This document shows positions 1-6,054 of a stretch of 10,470 bases of DNA, piece by piece. The stretch covers positions 1-10,470 of the forward strand of contig SXOY01000029.1 of the NCBI GenBank assembly GCA_005776545.1. The letters are read 5' to 3'. This DNA is from Planctomycetia bacterium (GTDB lineage: Bacteria; Planctomycetota; Phycisphaerae; Phycisphaerales; UBA1924). Every line of letters begins with the position of its first letter. Within the stretch, counting starts at the first letter, position 1. A program made the position numbers and the translations under genes. Under the pieces are notes generated by a model. That model was not told where the DNA came from and did not search any database. It worked only from the letters and a program-made list of their open reading frames with translations.

Positions 1-432
1 GAACTGCGTCAGCCCGTTCACAGTGCTGGCAAGAGTCATGGTGTTTGAGCCAGTGATGAAGCTCGCGATGGGGTCGATGTCAATATCGAAGTTGTTGTCG
101 ATAATGTCGGTATCGCCAAGCAGGTCTTGGATCATCAATTCCGATTCGTCTTGTTCGCCGCCTGTGGCAAGGAACGCTTTGTACATTGCTTCCTTGTTAC
201 AGCCATGAATACCCATCTTGTGATCGTGATCGCCAGCGCCTGGGTGATCTTGTGGCAATGGCGGCAGAATGAAGTTGCCATTTGGAATCACGCCGATCCG
301 GCAATCAATCGAACCGGGAAAGCTGCGCATAACCTGCGCCGATGCGTTACTTGGAAGTGCGGCGATAGAAAGACCCATAGCGGTGACTGAAGCAAGTGTC
401 AGGCACGCCGCCGAATTTCGGAGGTTGTTCAA
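1..432 (-). CDS. Secreted protein of unknown function, N-terminal part (runs off left edge)
   Basis: The reading frame is open from 432 to the window edge, 144 codons without a stop. The start is read as TTG at 432-430 because GAAAGGGG lies 5 nt upstream and because translation from there gives a good signal peptide: an Asn/Arg-containing N-terminus, a hydrophobic stretch at about residues 9-26, and an Ala-Ser-Ala cleavage site at about residues 30-32 before Gln33. The mature part contains a His/Asp cluster at about residues 62-76, a Cys at 44 and 78, and an acidic Asp-rich stretch around 107-120. I do not recognise the family; the C-terminus is outside the window. In this lineage such proteins often end in a dockerin-like domain, but that cannot be seen here. 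An internal ATG at codon 19 would destroy the signal peptide, so it is less likely. Confidence is good that it is a gene, low on function. Confidence 0.72.
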   Translation of the reverse strand, partial: MNNLRNSAACLTLASVTAMGLSIAALPSNASAQVMRSFPGSIDCRIGVIPNGNFILPPLPQDHPGAGDHDHKMGIHGCNKEAMYKAFLATGGEQDESELMIQDLLGDTDIIDNNFDIDIDPIASFITGSNTMTLASTVNGLTQF

Positions 433-437
433 GAAAG

Positions 438-445
438 CCCCTTTC
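438..445 (-). promoter_or_regulatory. Ribosome binding site deciding the TTG start of the left-edge gene
   Basis: GAAAGGGG on the minus strand, 5 nt upstream of the TTG at 432. It is the only purine-rich SD-like site near the start of this frame and it supports TTG initiation just before a signal peptide. Confidence 0.55.
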
Positions 446-527
446 GCGATCCACGAGTTCGTCGAGCGTAAAGAATACCATGTCGGGCAATACCGAACAT
501 GACTCTATCAAGCCCGTCAGAACGACA

Positions 528-546
528 CAAAAAACTTTGTTTTTTG
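528..546. repeat. AT-rich perfect inverted repeat
   Basis: CAAAAAAC at 528-535 and GTTTTTTG at 539-546 form perfect 8-bp arms around TTT. It lies about 96 bp upstream of the left-edge gene's start. It could be an operator or a weak hairpin in the leader of that gene; low GC makes it a poor terminator by itself. Confidence 0.4.
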
Positions 547-549
547 ACC

Positions 550-568
550 AAAAACGCCGGAACCGGCG
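550..568 (-). terminator. Compact terminator-like palindrome with T5 on the minus strand
   Basis: Bases 555-568 read CGCCGG-AA-CCGGCG, a perfect 14-nt palindrome. On the minus strand it is directly followed by five T (550-554). This is the shape of a small intrinsic terminator with a 5-bp GC stem and tetraloop. No known gene ends here: it lies inside the region upstream of the left-edge minus-strand gene, so it would act either as an attenuator in that gene's leader or as the end of an unannotated small RNA. It could also simply be a protein-binding palindrome. Confidence 0.4.
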
Positions 569-658
569 GCCCTCCGACCGCCGGCTCTCGGCCCACATTG
601 GGCCGCGTCTATTGAGTTCTCCCCGCTCGCCGGTTCCTGTTCTACACCAATCCGGCGG
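559..658 (-). promoter_or_regulatory. Candidate structured leader with mutually exclusive pairings
   Basis: Bases 559-568 (GGAACCGGCG) are perfectly complementary to 628-637 (CGCCGGTTCC), a 10-bp stem that uses one arm of the terminator-like palindrome and so cannot form together with it. The enclosed segment holds a 7-bp hairpin (CGGCCCA, loop CAT, TGGGCCG at 589-605). CCGCCGG at 578-584 can pair with CCGGCGG at either 563-569 or 652-658. Such overlapping alternatives are typical of attenuators and riboswitch-like leaders. I do not recognise a known RNA family, and high GC could give some of these pairings by chance. Confidence 0.35.
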
Positions 659-924
659 GCGTATGAGTCTTCGAACAAACCAAAGGAGACCAAAGACGCG
701 GCGAAAGTACCGCCAAGAAACAATTTCCGTCACATTCGGCCACTTTCGCAGCCGTCTCCCGGACGGAGCGGTACACCAAGAGAGGCTCACGCACGACCGT
801 TCGCCCAGAAGATTCGCATTGACTTGTTTTCCTGCGCAAATGCATGAAACCAAGTCAACCACTATCAATGCGCTGGGAACGCGATGAAAGTTCCATGGTG
901 GTGCTCTTTTTCGTTTCGAAGTCG

Positions 925-956
925 TTGAACTTCAGATTTCTGCGCGTCTGTATATA
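925..956 (+). promoter_or_regulatory. Candidate promoter of gltX
   Basis: TTGAAC (925-930) and TATATA (951-956) resemble -35 and -10 boxes, but the 20-bp spacer is long; shifting the -10 makes the match worse. The TATATATA run is the most AT-rich spot before gltX and would place transcription start near 963-968, about 55 nt before the preferred ATG at 1023. Confidence 0.3.
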
Positions 957-960
957 TAGC

Positions 961-970
961 TTGTGCACAA
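961..970. promoter_or_regulatory. Palindrome TTGTGCACAA at the predicted gltX transcription start
   Basis: A perfect 10-bp palindrome placed directly after the TATATATAGC stretch, where a repressor operator would sit. No matching regulator is in the window. Could be coincidental. Confidence 0.3.
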
Positions 971-1022
971 CCGACATTCGGTTTTGGGACCCGCCAACAG
1001 TGCGCTCTACCCTACGCCACAC

Positions 1023-2741
1023 ATGAGCGTTCCTAATCCACCTGTCATCACCCGCTTCGCCCCCTCTCCTACCGGTCACTTGCATATTGGCGGCGCTCGC
1101 ACCGCGCTTTTCTGCTGGGCCTTCGCACGCAAGATGGGAGGTCACTTCACGCTTCGTATCGAAGATACTGATCAGGCTCGCTCAAGCGATGAATCTGCGC
1201 GTGGCATCATGGATGACATGGCTTGGCTCGGTATCGACTGGGATGAAGGCCCGGTTCACACATTTGGCGGCAAGCAGATTGGCGGCGACCCGCGCGGCGT
1301 CGGACCGTTCTTCCAAGCCCGGCGCGTTGCCCTGTACAACAAGTATCTCATGCAGCTCGTGGAACAAGGCCAGGCATATCCAGCATTTGAGAAATCTGAG
1401 GATCTGGAGGCGGAGCGAAAGAAGGCGGTGGCAGCGAAGCAGACGTATCGGTATAACCGCGCTTCGTATCATGCGATGCCGGATGTGAAAGATCGTTTGA
1501 AGCGGATGGAAACCGGCGAGCCGCATGTGATTCGCCTGCTGGCGCCCCACGAGGAGATTGTGGTGCCGGATAAGGTGCTGGGCGATGTGAAGATCGCGCC
1601 GGGCGAGCTTGACGATTTCGTGATTCGCAAGGCCGATGGATTTCCGACATATCACTTCGCGGTTGTAGTTGATGATGAGACCATGGGAATCACGCACATT
1701 ATGCGTGCCCAGGAACACCTTGCAAACACGCCGCGGCACGTTGCGCTGCAGAAATCGCTGGGGTTCCGCACACCGTTCTATGGACACATGCCGCTGATCT
1801 TCAATATGGATGCTTCCAAGATGAGCAAGCGCGACAAGGCGAAAGCCGCGCGATTGACATTGAAGCAGGCAATGCAGAAAGATGCAACGCTGAAGGCAGA
1901 GGGAATCGCGACAAAGCTGGGAATGGATCAGAAGCTGGTCGCTGATTTTATTGCGGCGGAGAATGACAGTATTGATGTCGCTGCGAAAGTCGCGGATGTG
2001 TTTAAGATTACTCTGCCGGAGGTTGAGGTTGCAGACTTCCGCGCGGCCGGGTATTTGCCCGAAGCGATTACGAACTTCCTGGGATTGCTTGGGTGGAATC
2101 CGGGACTGAAGACCGCCGATGGCAAGGATCTTGAGAAGTTTGACATGGAATTCCTGAAGTCGAATTTCAGCATCGAGCGGATTGGGCGGACGAATGCGAA
2201 GTTTGATCGCACCAAGCTGGCGAGCTTTGATGCTGATTACATCGCCGCGATGTCTGATGCAGATTTCGTGACACGGCTTACGGCGTGGTGCAAGGAATTC
2301 CGGCCGCAGATTACCAATCGGCTCAATCCGCAGCAACTCGCGTTGCTCGCCAGTGCGCTCAAGCCGCGATGCAAGGTGCTTTCAGATATCAGCAACGTCG
2401 TCTCGTTTGCAATGACCGGCGATGACGGATATTCCTTCGATCCTGCGGCGATGACCAAGGTCTTTAAGTCGCCGCCCAAGGAAGGAACTCCCACAGCGAC
2501 GACAATTCTTAACGAGATTCGCGCGTTGCTCGCCGCGATTCCAGACTTCGCTGCGCCCGTCGTGGATGCCGCGATTCATGAGTATTCCGCATCGAAGAAC
2601 TTGAAGATGGGCGATGTTGCCCAGCCGCTGCGAGTCGCGATTGCAGGGGTAACTGTGAGTCCGCCACTTGGTGTGACACTGGCGGTGCTCGGGCAGACTT
2701 CCACACTCGCCCGCATCGATCGCTGTCTGGCTTCTCTGTAA
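1023..2741 (+). CDS. gltX: Glutamyl-tRNA synthetase
   Basis: Class I aminoacyl-tRNA synthetase that charges tRNA-Glu with glutamate in the cytoplasm. The N-terminal Rossmann fold opens with the TRFAPSPTGHLHIGG signature, whose HIGH-box equivalent is HIGG at residues 21-24. The KMSKR loop is at residues 266-270 (Lys-Met-Ser-Lys-Arg). The helical anticodon-binding part follows, with GYLPEAITNFLGLLGWNPG from residue 343, and the C-terminus shows the usual 'VSPPLGVTLAVLG' end. At 572 aa it is about 70-100 residues longer than typical bacterial GluRS (about 470-500). Most of the extra length lies in an insertion of about 60 residues between KMSKR and GYLPEA (271-342), predicted charged and helical. 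I chose the ATG at 1023 because the family motif begins there; an in-frame ATG at 963 would add 20 unrelated residues and overlaps the probable promoter. No clear SD precedes the start. A methyltransferase gene follows 37 bp downstream on the same strand. Confidence 0.96.
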   Translation: MSVPNPPVITRFAPSPTGHLHIGGARTALFCWAFARKMGGHFTLRIEDTDQARSSDESARGIMDDMAWLGIDWDEGPVHTFGGKQIGGDPRGVGPFFQARRVALYNKYLMQLVEQGQAYPAFEKSEDLEAERKKAVAAKQTYRYNRASYHAMPDVKDRLKRMETGEPHVIRLLAPHEEIVVPDKVLGDVKIAPGELDDFVIRKADGFPTYHFAVVVDDETMGITHIMRAQEHLANTPRHVALQKSLGFRTPFYGHMPLIFNMDASKMSKRDKAKAARLTLKQAMQKDATLKAEGIATKLGMDQKLVADFIAAENDSIDVAAKVADVFKITLPEVEVADFRAAGYLPEAITNFLGLLGWNPGLKTADGKDLEKFDMEFLKSNFSIERIGRTNAKFDRTKLASFDADYIAAMSDADFVTRLTAWCKEFRPQITNRLNPQQLALLASALKPRCKVLSDISNVVSFAMTGDDGYSFDPAAMTKVFKSPPKEGTPTATTILNEIRALLAAIPDFAAPVVDAAIHEYSASKNLKMGDVAQPLRVAIAGVTVSPPLGVTLAVLGQTSTLARIDRCLASL

Positions 2742-2769
2742 CTCAGCACTCAGTACTCATCGCTCAGCA
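2742..2769 (+). repeat. Heptamer tandem repeat between gltX and the methyltransferase gene
   Basis: Starting at the base after the gltX stop, four consecutive 7-bp units begin with CTCA: CTCAGCA, CTCAGTA, CTCATCG, CTCAGCA. The first and last are identical. The repeat fills almost the whole 37-bp gap and ends 9 bp before the next ATG. No stem-loop is evident. Confidence 0.6.
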
Positions 2770-2778
2770 CTTTGACTT

Positions 2779-3588
2779 ATGGACCGCTTCGCACTCTACG
2801 AACTTTGTGTCCAGTCGCCGCGGCATGTGGTGGGTTTTCTGTACGCTGTTCATGGTAATCAGCCAACTGTTCTGCGCGAAGATTTCTGCGGCACGGCGGC
2901 GGTGAGTCGTCGCTGGATCGATGAAGGCAATCGCCGCGGCGAAGAGTTTCGATCTATCGCGATCGATCTTGATCAGGCCACGCTTTCCTGGGCAAAGTTT
3001 CATGCTGGCGAATTCGCATCCAAAATAGAGTTTCTCCGCGGCGATTGCACCGGGGCTCAGGCACCTGCAGGCACGATCGGCGCGGACATTATCTTCGTCG
3101 GCAATTTTTCCATCGGATACATCCACACTCGCGCAGAGCTGCTTTCCTATCTTCGCGATTCACGCGATCGACTCTCGCGGGCAAACGCCGGTTTCGGCGG
3201 CGGCATTTTCGTCTGCGATCTCTACGGCGGCAGCGGGGCGTTTAAGTTAGGTGGGCTTCACCGGCGATACTCAGGACCAAAAGGCGAGCAAGTGCATTAC
3301 AACTGGATGCACGAAGAAGCTGATCCATTGACGGGCATCGTGCAGAATTCAATTTCGTTTCGCGTGATCGAGCGCGATGATGCGACGACTGAATACCCGC
3401 GCGAGTTTGTATATCGCTGGCGGTTGTGGTCGATACCGGAATTGCGGGATGTGCTGATTGAAGCGGGGTTCGCATCTGTCGAGGTGCACGTTGAGTGCAA
3501 CATCGCGCCGGGGCATGTGCCCGCGCCGGTGAGCGATCCAGCAGAGATCAAGGAAGATTGGATTGTGTTGGTTGTGGCGAGGACCTGA
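2779..3588 (+). CDS. Class I SAM-dependent methyltransferase
   Basis: A 269-residue protein with a Rossmann-type methyltransferase core. SAM-binding motif I is at about residues 32-43 (LREDFCGTAAVS); the acidic residue after strand 2 is in AIDLD (residues 61-65); a post-motif region 'GDCTG...ADIIFVGNFSIGY' at about 95-120 corresponds to strand 4 and its loop; 'IFVCDLYGG' matches strand 5. The C-terminal half has a Trp/Tyr-rich substrate region and ends with typical beta-strands 6-7 (ASVEVHVE... DWIVLVVART). The substrate cannot be told from sequence. It lies 37 bp after gltX and may be read through from it; there is no good SD at the ATG, which is common in this window. It converges on the dockerin gene with only 18 bp between stops and no clear terminator. 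Confidence 0.85.
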   Translation: MDRFALYELCVQSPRHVVGFLYAVHGNQPTVLREDFCGTAAVSRRWIDEGNRRGEEFRSIAIDLDQATLSWAKFHAGEFASKIEFLRGDCTGAQAPAGTIGADIIFVGNFSIGYIHTRAELLSYLRDSRDRLSRANAGFGGGIFVCDLYGGSGAFKLGGLHRRYSGPKGEQVHYNWMHEEADPLTGIVQNSISFRVIERDDATTEYPREFVYRWRLWSIPELRDVLIEAGFASVEVHVECNIAPGHVPAPVSDPAEIKEDWIVLVVART

Positions 3589-3606
3589 GTGTCGTGTTCG
3601 ATGGGT

Positions 3607-4341
3607 TTAGCAACCAGCCATGAAGTCGTTGAGGAAATCCAGGTAGTCAAAGATATCTACAATGTATTCGTCAGGGGTGCTCCAACGCGCGCGATAGCTG
3701 CCGGACACAAACCAATCGACATACGTGAAATAGTCCTCAATATTGATCACACCGTCGAGGTTCGTGTCAGTGCGACAAGGTGGTGTGACAATCGCGGTGT
3801 CGGGTTCGGATTCGAGTGCATATCCCCCTTGACCCATCCAACCGTAATGCCAGCCATCTGAAAGGCGAACACGCACTCCGACAAAGCGACCGACAAACGA
3901 GCTGCTAAATTGCCCCTGTGAGCCTGTGTATTGACTTGTGTTCTGCCACAAAAGTGCCTGATTGATTACGAAATTGTATTCGATAGCCAGGGGACAGCCG
4001 GGAGTTGTTTGCCAACCTTGACAATTGGTGTAGAAATTTCCAATTCCGCCGCCAGCTATTTCAACATCGGGGCCGGTAGGTAAGTAGAAAGAGAACATGA
4101 AACTACAACTCATTCCCAAATAGCAGGCAGAACTATATCCGAGTGTTCGAGTACTGAGAACGCCCGTTTGATGTGGAGATTGCGAAATATCAAAATATGA
4201 TGTCGGTCCTTGCCAGCAAGCGTTTCGCATTGACTGCCACGCAAATGGTCCGTCAATTCCAAAGCGGTACACGATCGGGCTTGCAACCACGTTCGCTGTG
4301 ATGCACGCACTGAGTAGCGACAAACAAGTAACAGTCTTCAT
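3607..4341 (-). CDS. Secreted protein with C-terminal GC-type dockerin domain
   Basis: A 244-residue exported protein. Residues 1-21 are a signal peptide (MKTV then a hydrophobic core, with cleavage near Val-Val-Ala-Ser). Residues about 22-185 form a Cys- and aromatic-rich beta-type domain of unknown function that ends with a 'VRVRLSDGWHYGWM' stretch. After a Pro/Cys linker, residues 192-203 form a canonical EF-hand calcium loop (Asp192, Asn194, Asp196, Gly197, Asn200, Asp203), followed by a second, degenerate repeat, and the chain ends Ala-Gly-Cys. This is the GC-type dockerin arrangement of Phycisphaerales secreted proteins, thought to serve in surface attachment or sorting. The start is ATG at 4341 because AAGGAG lies 6 nt upstream and the signal peptide begins there; the longer frame to 4383 adds 14 residues across the promoter. 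Confidence 0.85.
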   Translation of the reverse strand: MKTVTCLSLLSACITANVVASPIVYRFGIDGPFAWQSMRNACWQGPTSYFDISQSPHQTGVLSTRTLGYSSACYLGMSCSFMFSFYLPTGPDVEIAGGGIGNFYTNCQGWQTTPGCPLAIEYNFVINQALLWQNTSQYTGSQGQFSSSFVGRFVGVRVRLSDGWHYGWMGQGGYALESEPDTAIVTPPCRTDTNLDGVINIEDYFTYVDWFVSGSYRARWSTPDEYIVDIFDYLDFLNDFMAGC

Positions 4342-4361
4342 GACGTTCTCCTTGATCGGGT

Positions 4362-4390
4362 AGTGTACAGAGTGTGACCGCACGATGCAA
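4362..4390 (-). promoter_or_regulatory. Candidate promoter of the dockerin gene
   Basis: On the minus strand TTGCAT (4390-4385), a 17-bp spacer and TACACT (4367-4362). Spacing is ideal but each box matches only 3-4 of 6 consensus positions. Transcription would start near 4355, leaving a leader of about 14 nt that holds the AAGGAG ribosome site. This would separate the gene from the thioesterase operon 82 bp upstream. Confidence 0.35.
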
Positions 4391-4423
4391 CGGCGATTTG
4401 GCCGCTAAAGGTGGGTTTTGTGG

Positions 4424-4864
4424 TCATTCCGATGGCACTATTCCATTTTTTTCCAACCTCTCAATCGCCTCCCGCACCTGCCGCGGCATGTTCGTCTTGG
4501 TTCCTGCGGCGTAGTCATACGTCACAATCGTGCCCCGTCCAATCGCCGCGACCGCACTCAGCTTGGTGCTGTACACCTCGTGCTCCAGCGTAAATCGATC
4601 CGTACCCATTTCAACCAGCCTTGCCCGCACCGCCAACACATCTGGATACACAACTGGTCTTCTAAAGCGGCACTCGACATGCTGCAAAATAAATCCGACG
4701 CCATCAACATCGCGCAGCGAGGAGAGTCCCATCGCCGCGATGTATGCGACCCGCGATGATTCCAGGTAGCGAAAAAACAGCACGTTGTTCACGTGCCCGA
4801 GCGCATCCATGTCGCCCCAGTGAATGGGAATGTCTATTGAAATCGGCCACCGGTCGTTGCTCAA
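4424..4864 (-). CDS. Acyl-CoA thioesterase, 4HBT (hotdog) superfamily, YbgC/FcbC type
   Basis: Hydrolyses acyl-CoA or related thioesters in the cytoplasm; the exact acyl group is not deducible. The protein is 146 residues, normal for single-hotdog thioesterases. The family signature is at residues 15-31: His-Trp-Gly-Asp18-Met-Asp20 followed by Gly-His-Val-Asn-Asn, then FFRYLESSR; the catalytic Asp is one of Asp18/Asp20. The central part 'CRFRRPVVYPDVLAVRARL' and 'TLEHEVYS' fits the remaining strands. I chose the TTG at 4864 because ACAGGAG lies 7 nt upstream and the fold starts about ten residues later; a longer frame from ATG 4915 would overlap the upstream gene and lacks such a site. The start is 13 bp after the stop of the propeller gene, and the ribosome site touches that stop, so the two genes are very probably co-transcribed and translationally coupled. 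Confidence 0.88.
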   Translation of the reverse strand: MSNDRWPISIDIPIHWGDMDALGHVNNVLFFRYLESSRVAYIAAMGLSSLRDVDGVGFILQHVECRFRRPVVYPDVLAVRARLVEMGTDRFTLEHEVYSTKLSAVAAIGRGTIVTYDYAAGTKTNMPRQVREAIERLEKNGIVPSE

Positions 4865-4871
4865 ACCGCGA

Positions 4872-4876
4872 CTCCT
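4872..4876 (-). promoter_or_regulatory. Ribosome binding site deciding the TTG start of the thioesterase gene
   Basis: AGGAG on the minus strand, 7 nt before the TTG at 4864 and 1 nt after the TGA of the upstream propeller gene (4880-4878). The position implies translational coupling. Confidence 0.6.
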
Positions 4877-4877
4877 G

Positions 4878-5912
4878 TCACTTTCCAACCTTGCGAAGCA
4901 ACGTGATGCGCCCAATGGGAACCCATTCCGCTACCAGAATATCACCCGTCGCCAGGAAAATCGCCGTGTGCGGATGAATGAACTTGCCCGAAACAAACTT
5001 CTCCCGCGGCTGCCCGCGAAGGTTGCTTGGCGCGCCATCTCCCAGGTGCACGATCACCTTGTTGTCTTTATCCAGCAACGTGATCACACTGTCCAGATCG
5101 GGGACCAGCAGAACATCGCCGCGCGTCTTGAAGTGACACGGCTGGCGCATCCCCTCAGTCACAAATCCAAGGTGTTCGCCCTCAAGCGTCATGTACTGAA
5201 TCCGCCGGTTGCCGCGATCCGCAACGGCAAGCTTGGGTGTGCCCGATCGCGTGTCGACCCACATTCCATGCGGGCACGACACTTGCCCCTTCTCGCTGCC
5301 CGGCCCGGCAAGCGTCTTGACATACTTGCCTTCGCTCGTAAACCGATGCACATAAGACGATCCGTACCCATCACCCAGATAGAAATCGCCATCAGGGTGG
5401 AACGCAACATTGGTTGGACAGAACTTATCTTTGCTCGTGTAGGCCTTCACCTCTTGCGGATACTCCATCTGCCACACAACCTTGCCATCAAGATCGGTCT
5501 TCACGACAATCCGTCGAGCGGTATCGCAGTGATACAAAAATTCTTTGTCACCTTCCTTGCGGATATCCAGGCCGTGCGCACCGCCGCGGAACTCAGCTCC
5601 CCATGCCGTCAAAAACTTCCCCGCATTGTCAAACACGACAACAGCTTCTGACTTCGTCGAACCGCCACCAACCGTGTGGGCAACGTAAATCCGCCCCGCC
5701 GCATCTTGAGCCAGTCCATGGGTGTCGCCCCAGGCCAGTCCTTCGGGAGGGCTGACCCAATCGTGCACGCATTCATAGGTGTGTTCGCCCTTTCCCAGCA
5801 CTGGTGCCTTCAAACCAGACTTGTCATCACCGTGAACCGCCCCAGCACGTTTCGACATTAACATCCCGGCAGCGCTGACAGAGGCGAATTTCAAAAACGT
5901 GCGGCGTTCCAT
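4878..5912 (-). CDS. Tat-exported NHL beta-propeller, peptidyl-alpha-hydroxyglycine amidating lyase-like
   Basis: A 344-residue exported protein. Residues 1-25 carry a twin-arginine signal (Arg3-Arg4-Thr-Phe-Leu-Lys, then a small hydrophobic core). The rest is a six-bladed NHL-type propeller with repeats such as THGLAQDAAGRIYVAH (64-79), CPTNVAFHPDGDFYLGDGYG (165-184), CPHGMWVD (213-220), LAVADRGNRRIQ (228-239) and a last blade at 313-330. The order 'CPTNVA...DGYGSS...CPHG...ADRGNRRIQ' strongly recalls the lyase domain of peptidylglycine amidating enzyme, where a Tyr in DGY, a His in PH and an Arg in ADR are active-site residues; here Tyr183, His215 and Arg233. Whether it has lyase activity is inference; it may be a binding or scaffold propeller. 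The start is ATG at 5912 with AAAGGA 7 nt upstream; an extension to 5999 lacks support. It heads an operon with the thioesterase and is divergent from nrfHA. Confidence 0.8.
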   Translation of the reverse strand: MERRTFLKFASVSAAGMLMSKRAGAVHGDDKSGLKAPVLGKGEHTYECVHDWVSPPEGLAWGDTHGLAQDAAGRIYVAHTVGGGSTKSEAVVVFDNAGKFLTAWGAEFRGGAHGLDIRKEGDKEFLYHCDTARRIVVKTDLDGKVVWQMEYPQEVKAYTSKDKFCPTNVAFHPDGDFYLGDGYGSSYVHRFTSEGKYVKTLAGPGSEKGQVSCPHGMWVDTRSGTPKLAVADRGNRRIQYMTLEGEHLGFVTEGMRQPCHFKTRGDVLLVPDLDSVITLLDKDNKVIVHLGDGAPSNLRGQPREKFVSGKFIHPHTAIFLATGDILVAEWVPIGRITLLRKVGK

Positions 5913-6054
5913 AGTGCATTCCTTTTTATCTGCCGAACCAGAATTCAAGTCCATTGTTATGTGACGATACCACACTCTAGCCCCCCTTGTACGAGACAAA
6001 CAAATTCCTTATTGTGCAAAAAAAGGCACTGAATGGAATAATTGCTGACTACGG

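Larger units (their letters stand above)
433..1022. other. Divergent intergenic region, 590 bp, no convincing gene
   Basis: The region lies between the starts of two divergent genes. Open frames cross it on both strands (396-887 plus, 868-347 minus), but their translations are rich in Arg, Ser and Pro, lack recognisable domains, overlap each other, and have no good ribosome binding site, so I treat them as non-coding. What can be seen is a series of inverted repeats between 528 and 658, a candidate gltX promoter near 925-956 and a perfect palindrome at 961-970. I compared it by eye with tmRNA, RNase P RNA, SRP RNA and tRNA and found no match. Confidence 0.6.

Noticed and set aside
347..868. 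Minus-strand open frame of 173 codons in the same gap
   Set aside because: It overlaps the better supported TTG-started signal-peptide gene in another frame, and its Arg/Trp-rich composition is not protein-like.
396..887. Plus-strand open frame of 163 codons in the 433-1022 gap
   Set aside because: The translation is Arg/Ser/Pro-rich without domains, overlaps the left-edge gene antisense, and lacks a ribosome site; it also covers the hairpin cluster.
963..1022. N-terminal extension of GltX from ATG 963
   Set aside because: The 20 added residues have no counterpart in the family, there is no ribosome site, and the ATG lies at the proposed transcription start.
433..1022. tRNA, tmRNA, SRP RNA or RNase P RNA in the gap
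   Set aside because: No CCA-type acceptor stem, T-loop or known conserved core could be recognised by eye.
1182..2336. Long minus-strand frame (384 codons) opposite gltX
   Set aside because: It is fully antisense to a conserved gene, rich in His/Arg/Cys as expected for a shadow, and has no recognisable motif.
4865..4915. Thioesterase start at ATG 4915
   Set aside because: It overlaps the upstream coding region by 38 bp and adds residues not found in hotdog thioesterases; TTG 4864 has a proper SD.
4824..5651. Plus-strand frame of 275 codons opposite the propeller gene
   Set aside because: Antisense shadow of the propeller and thioesterase genes; no domains and an Arg/His/Leu-rich composition.
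5913..5999. N-terminal extension of the propeller protein from ATG 5999
   Set aside because: It would bury the Tat signal 29 residues inside the protein; ATG 5912 has AAAGGA at good distance.
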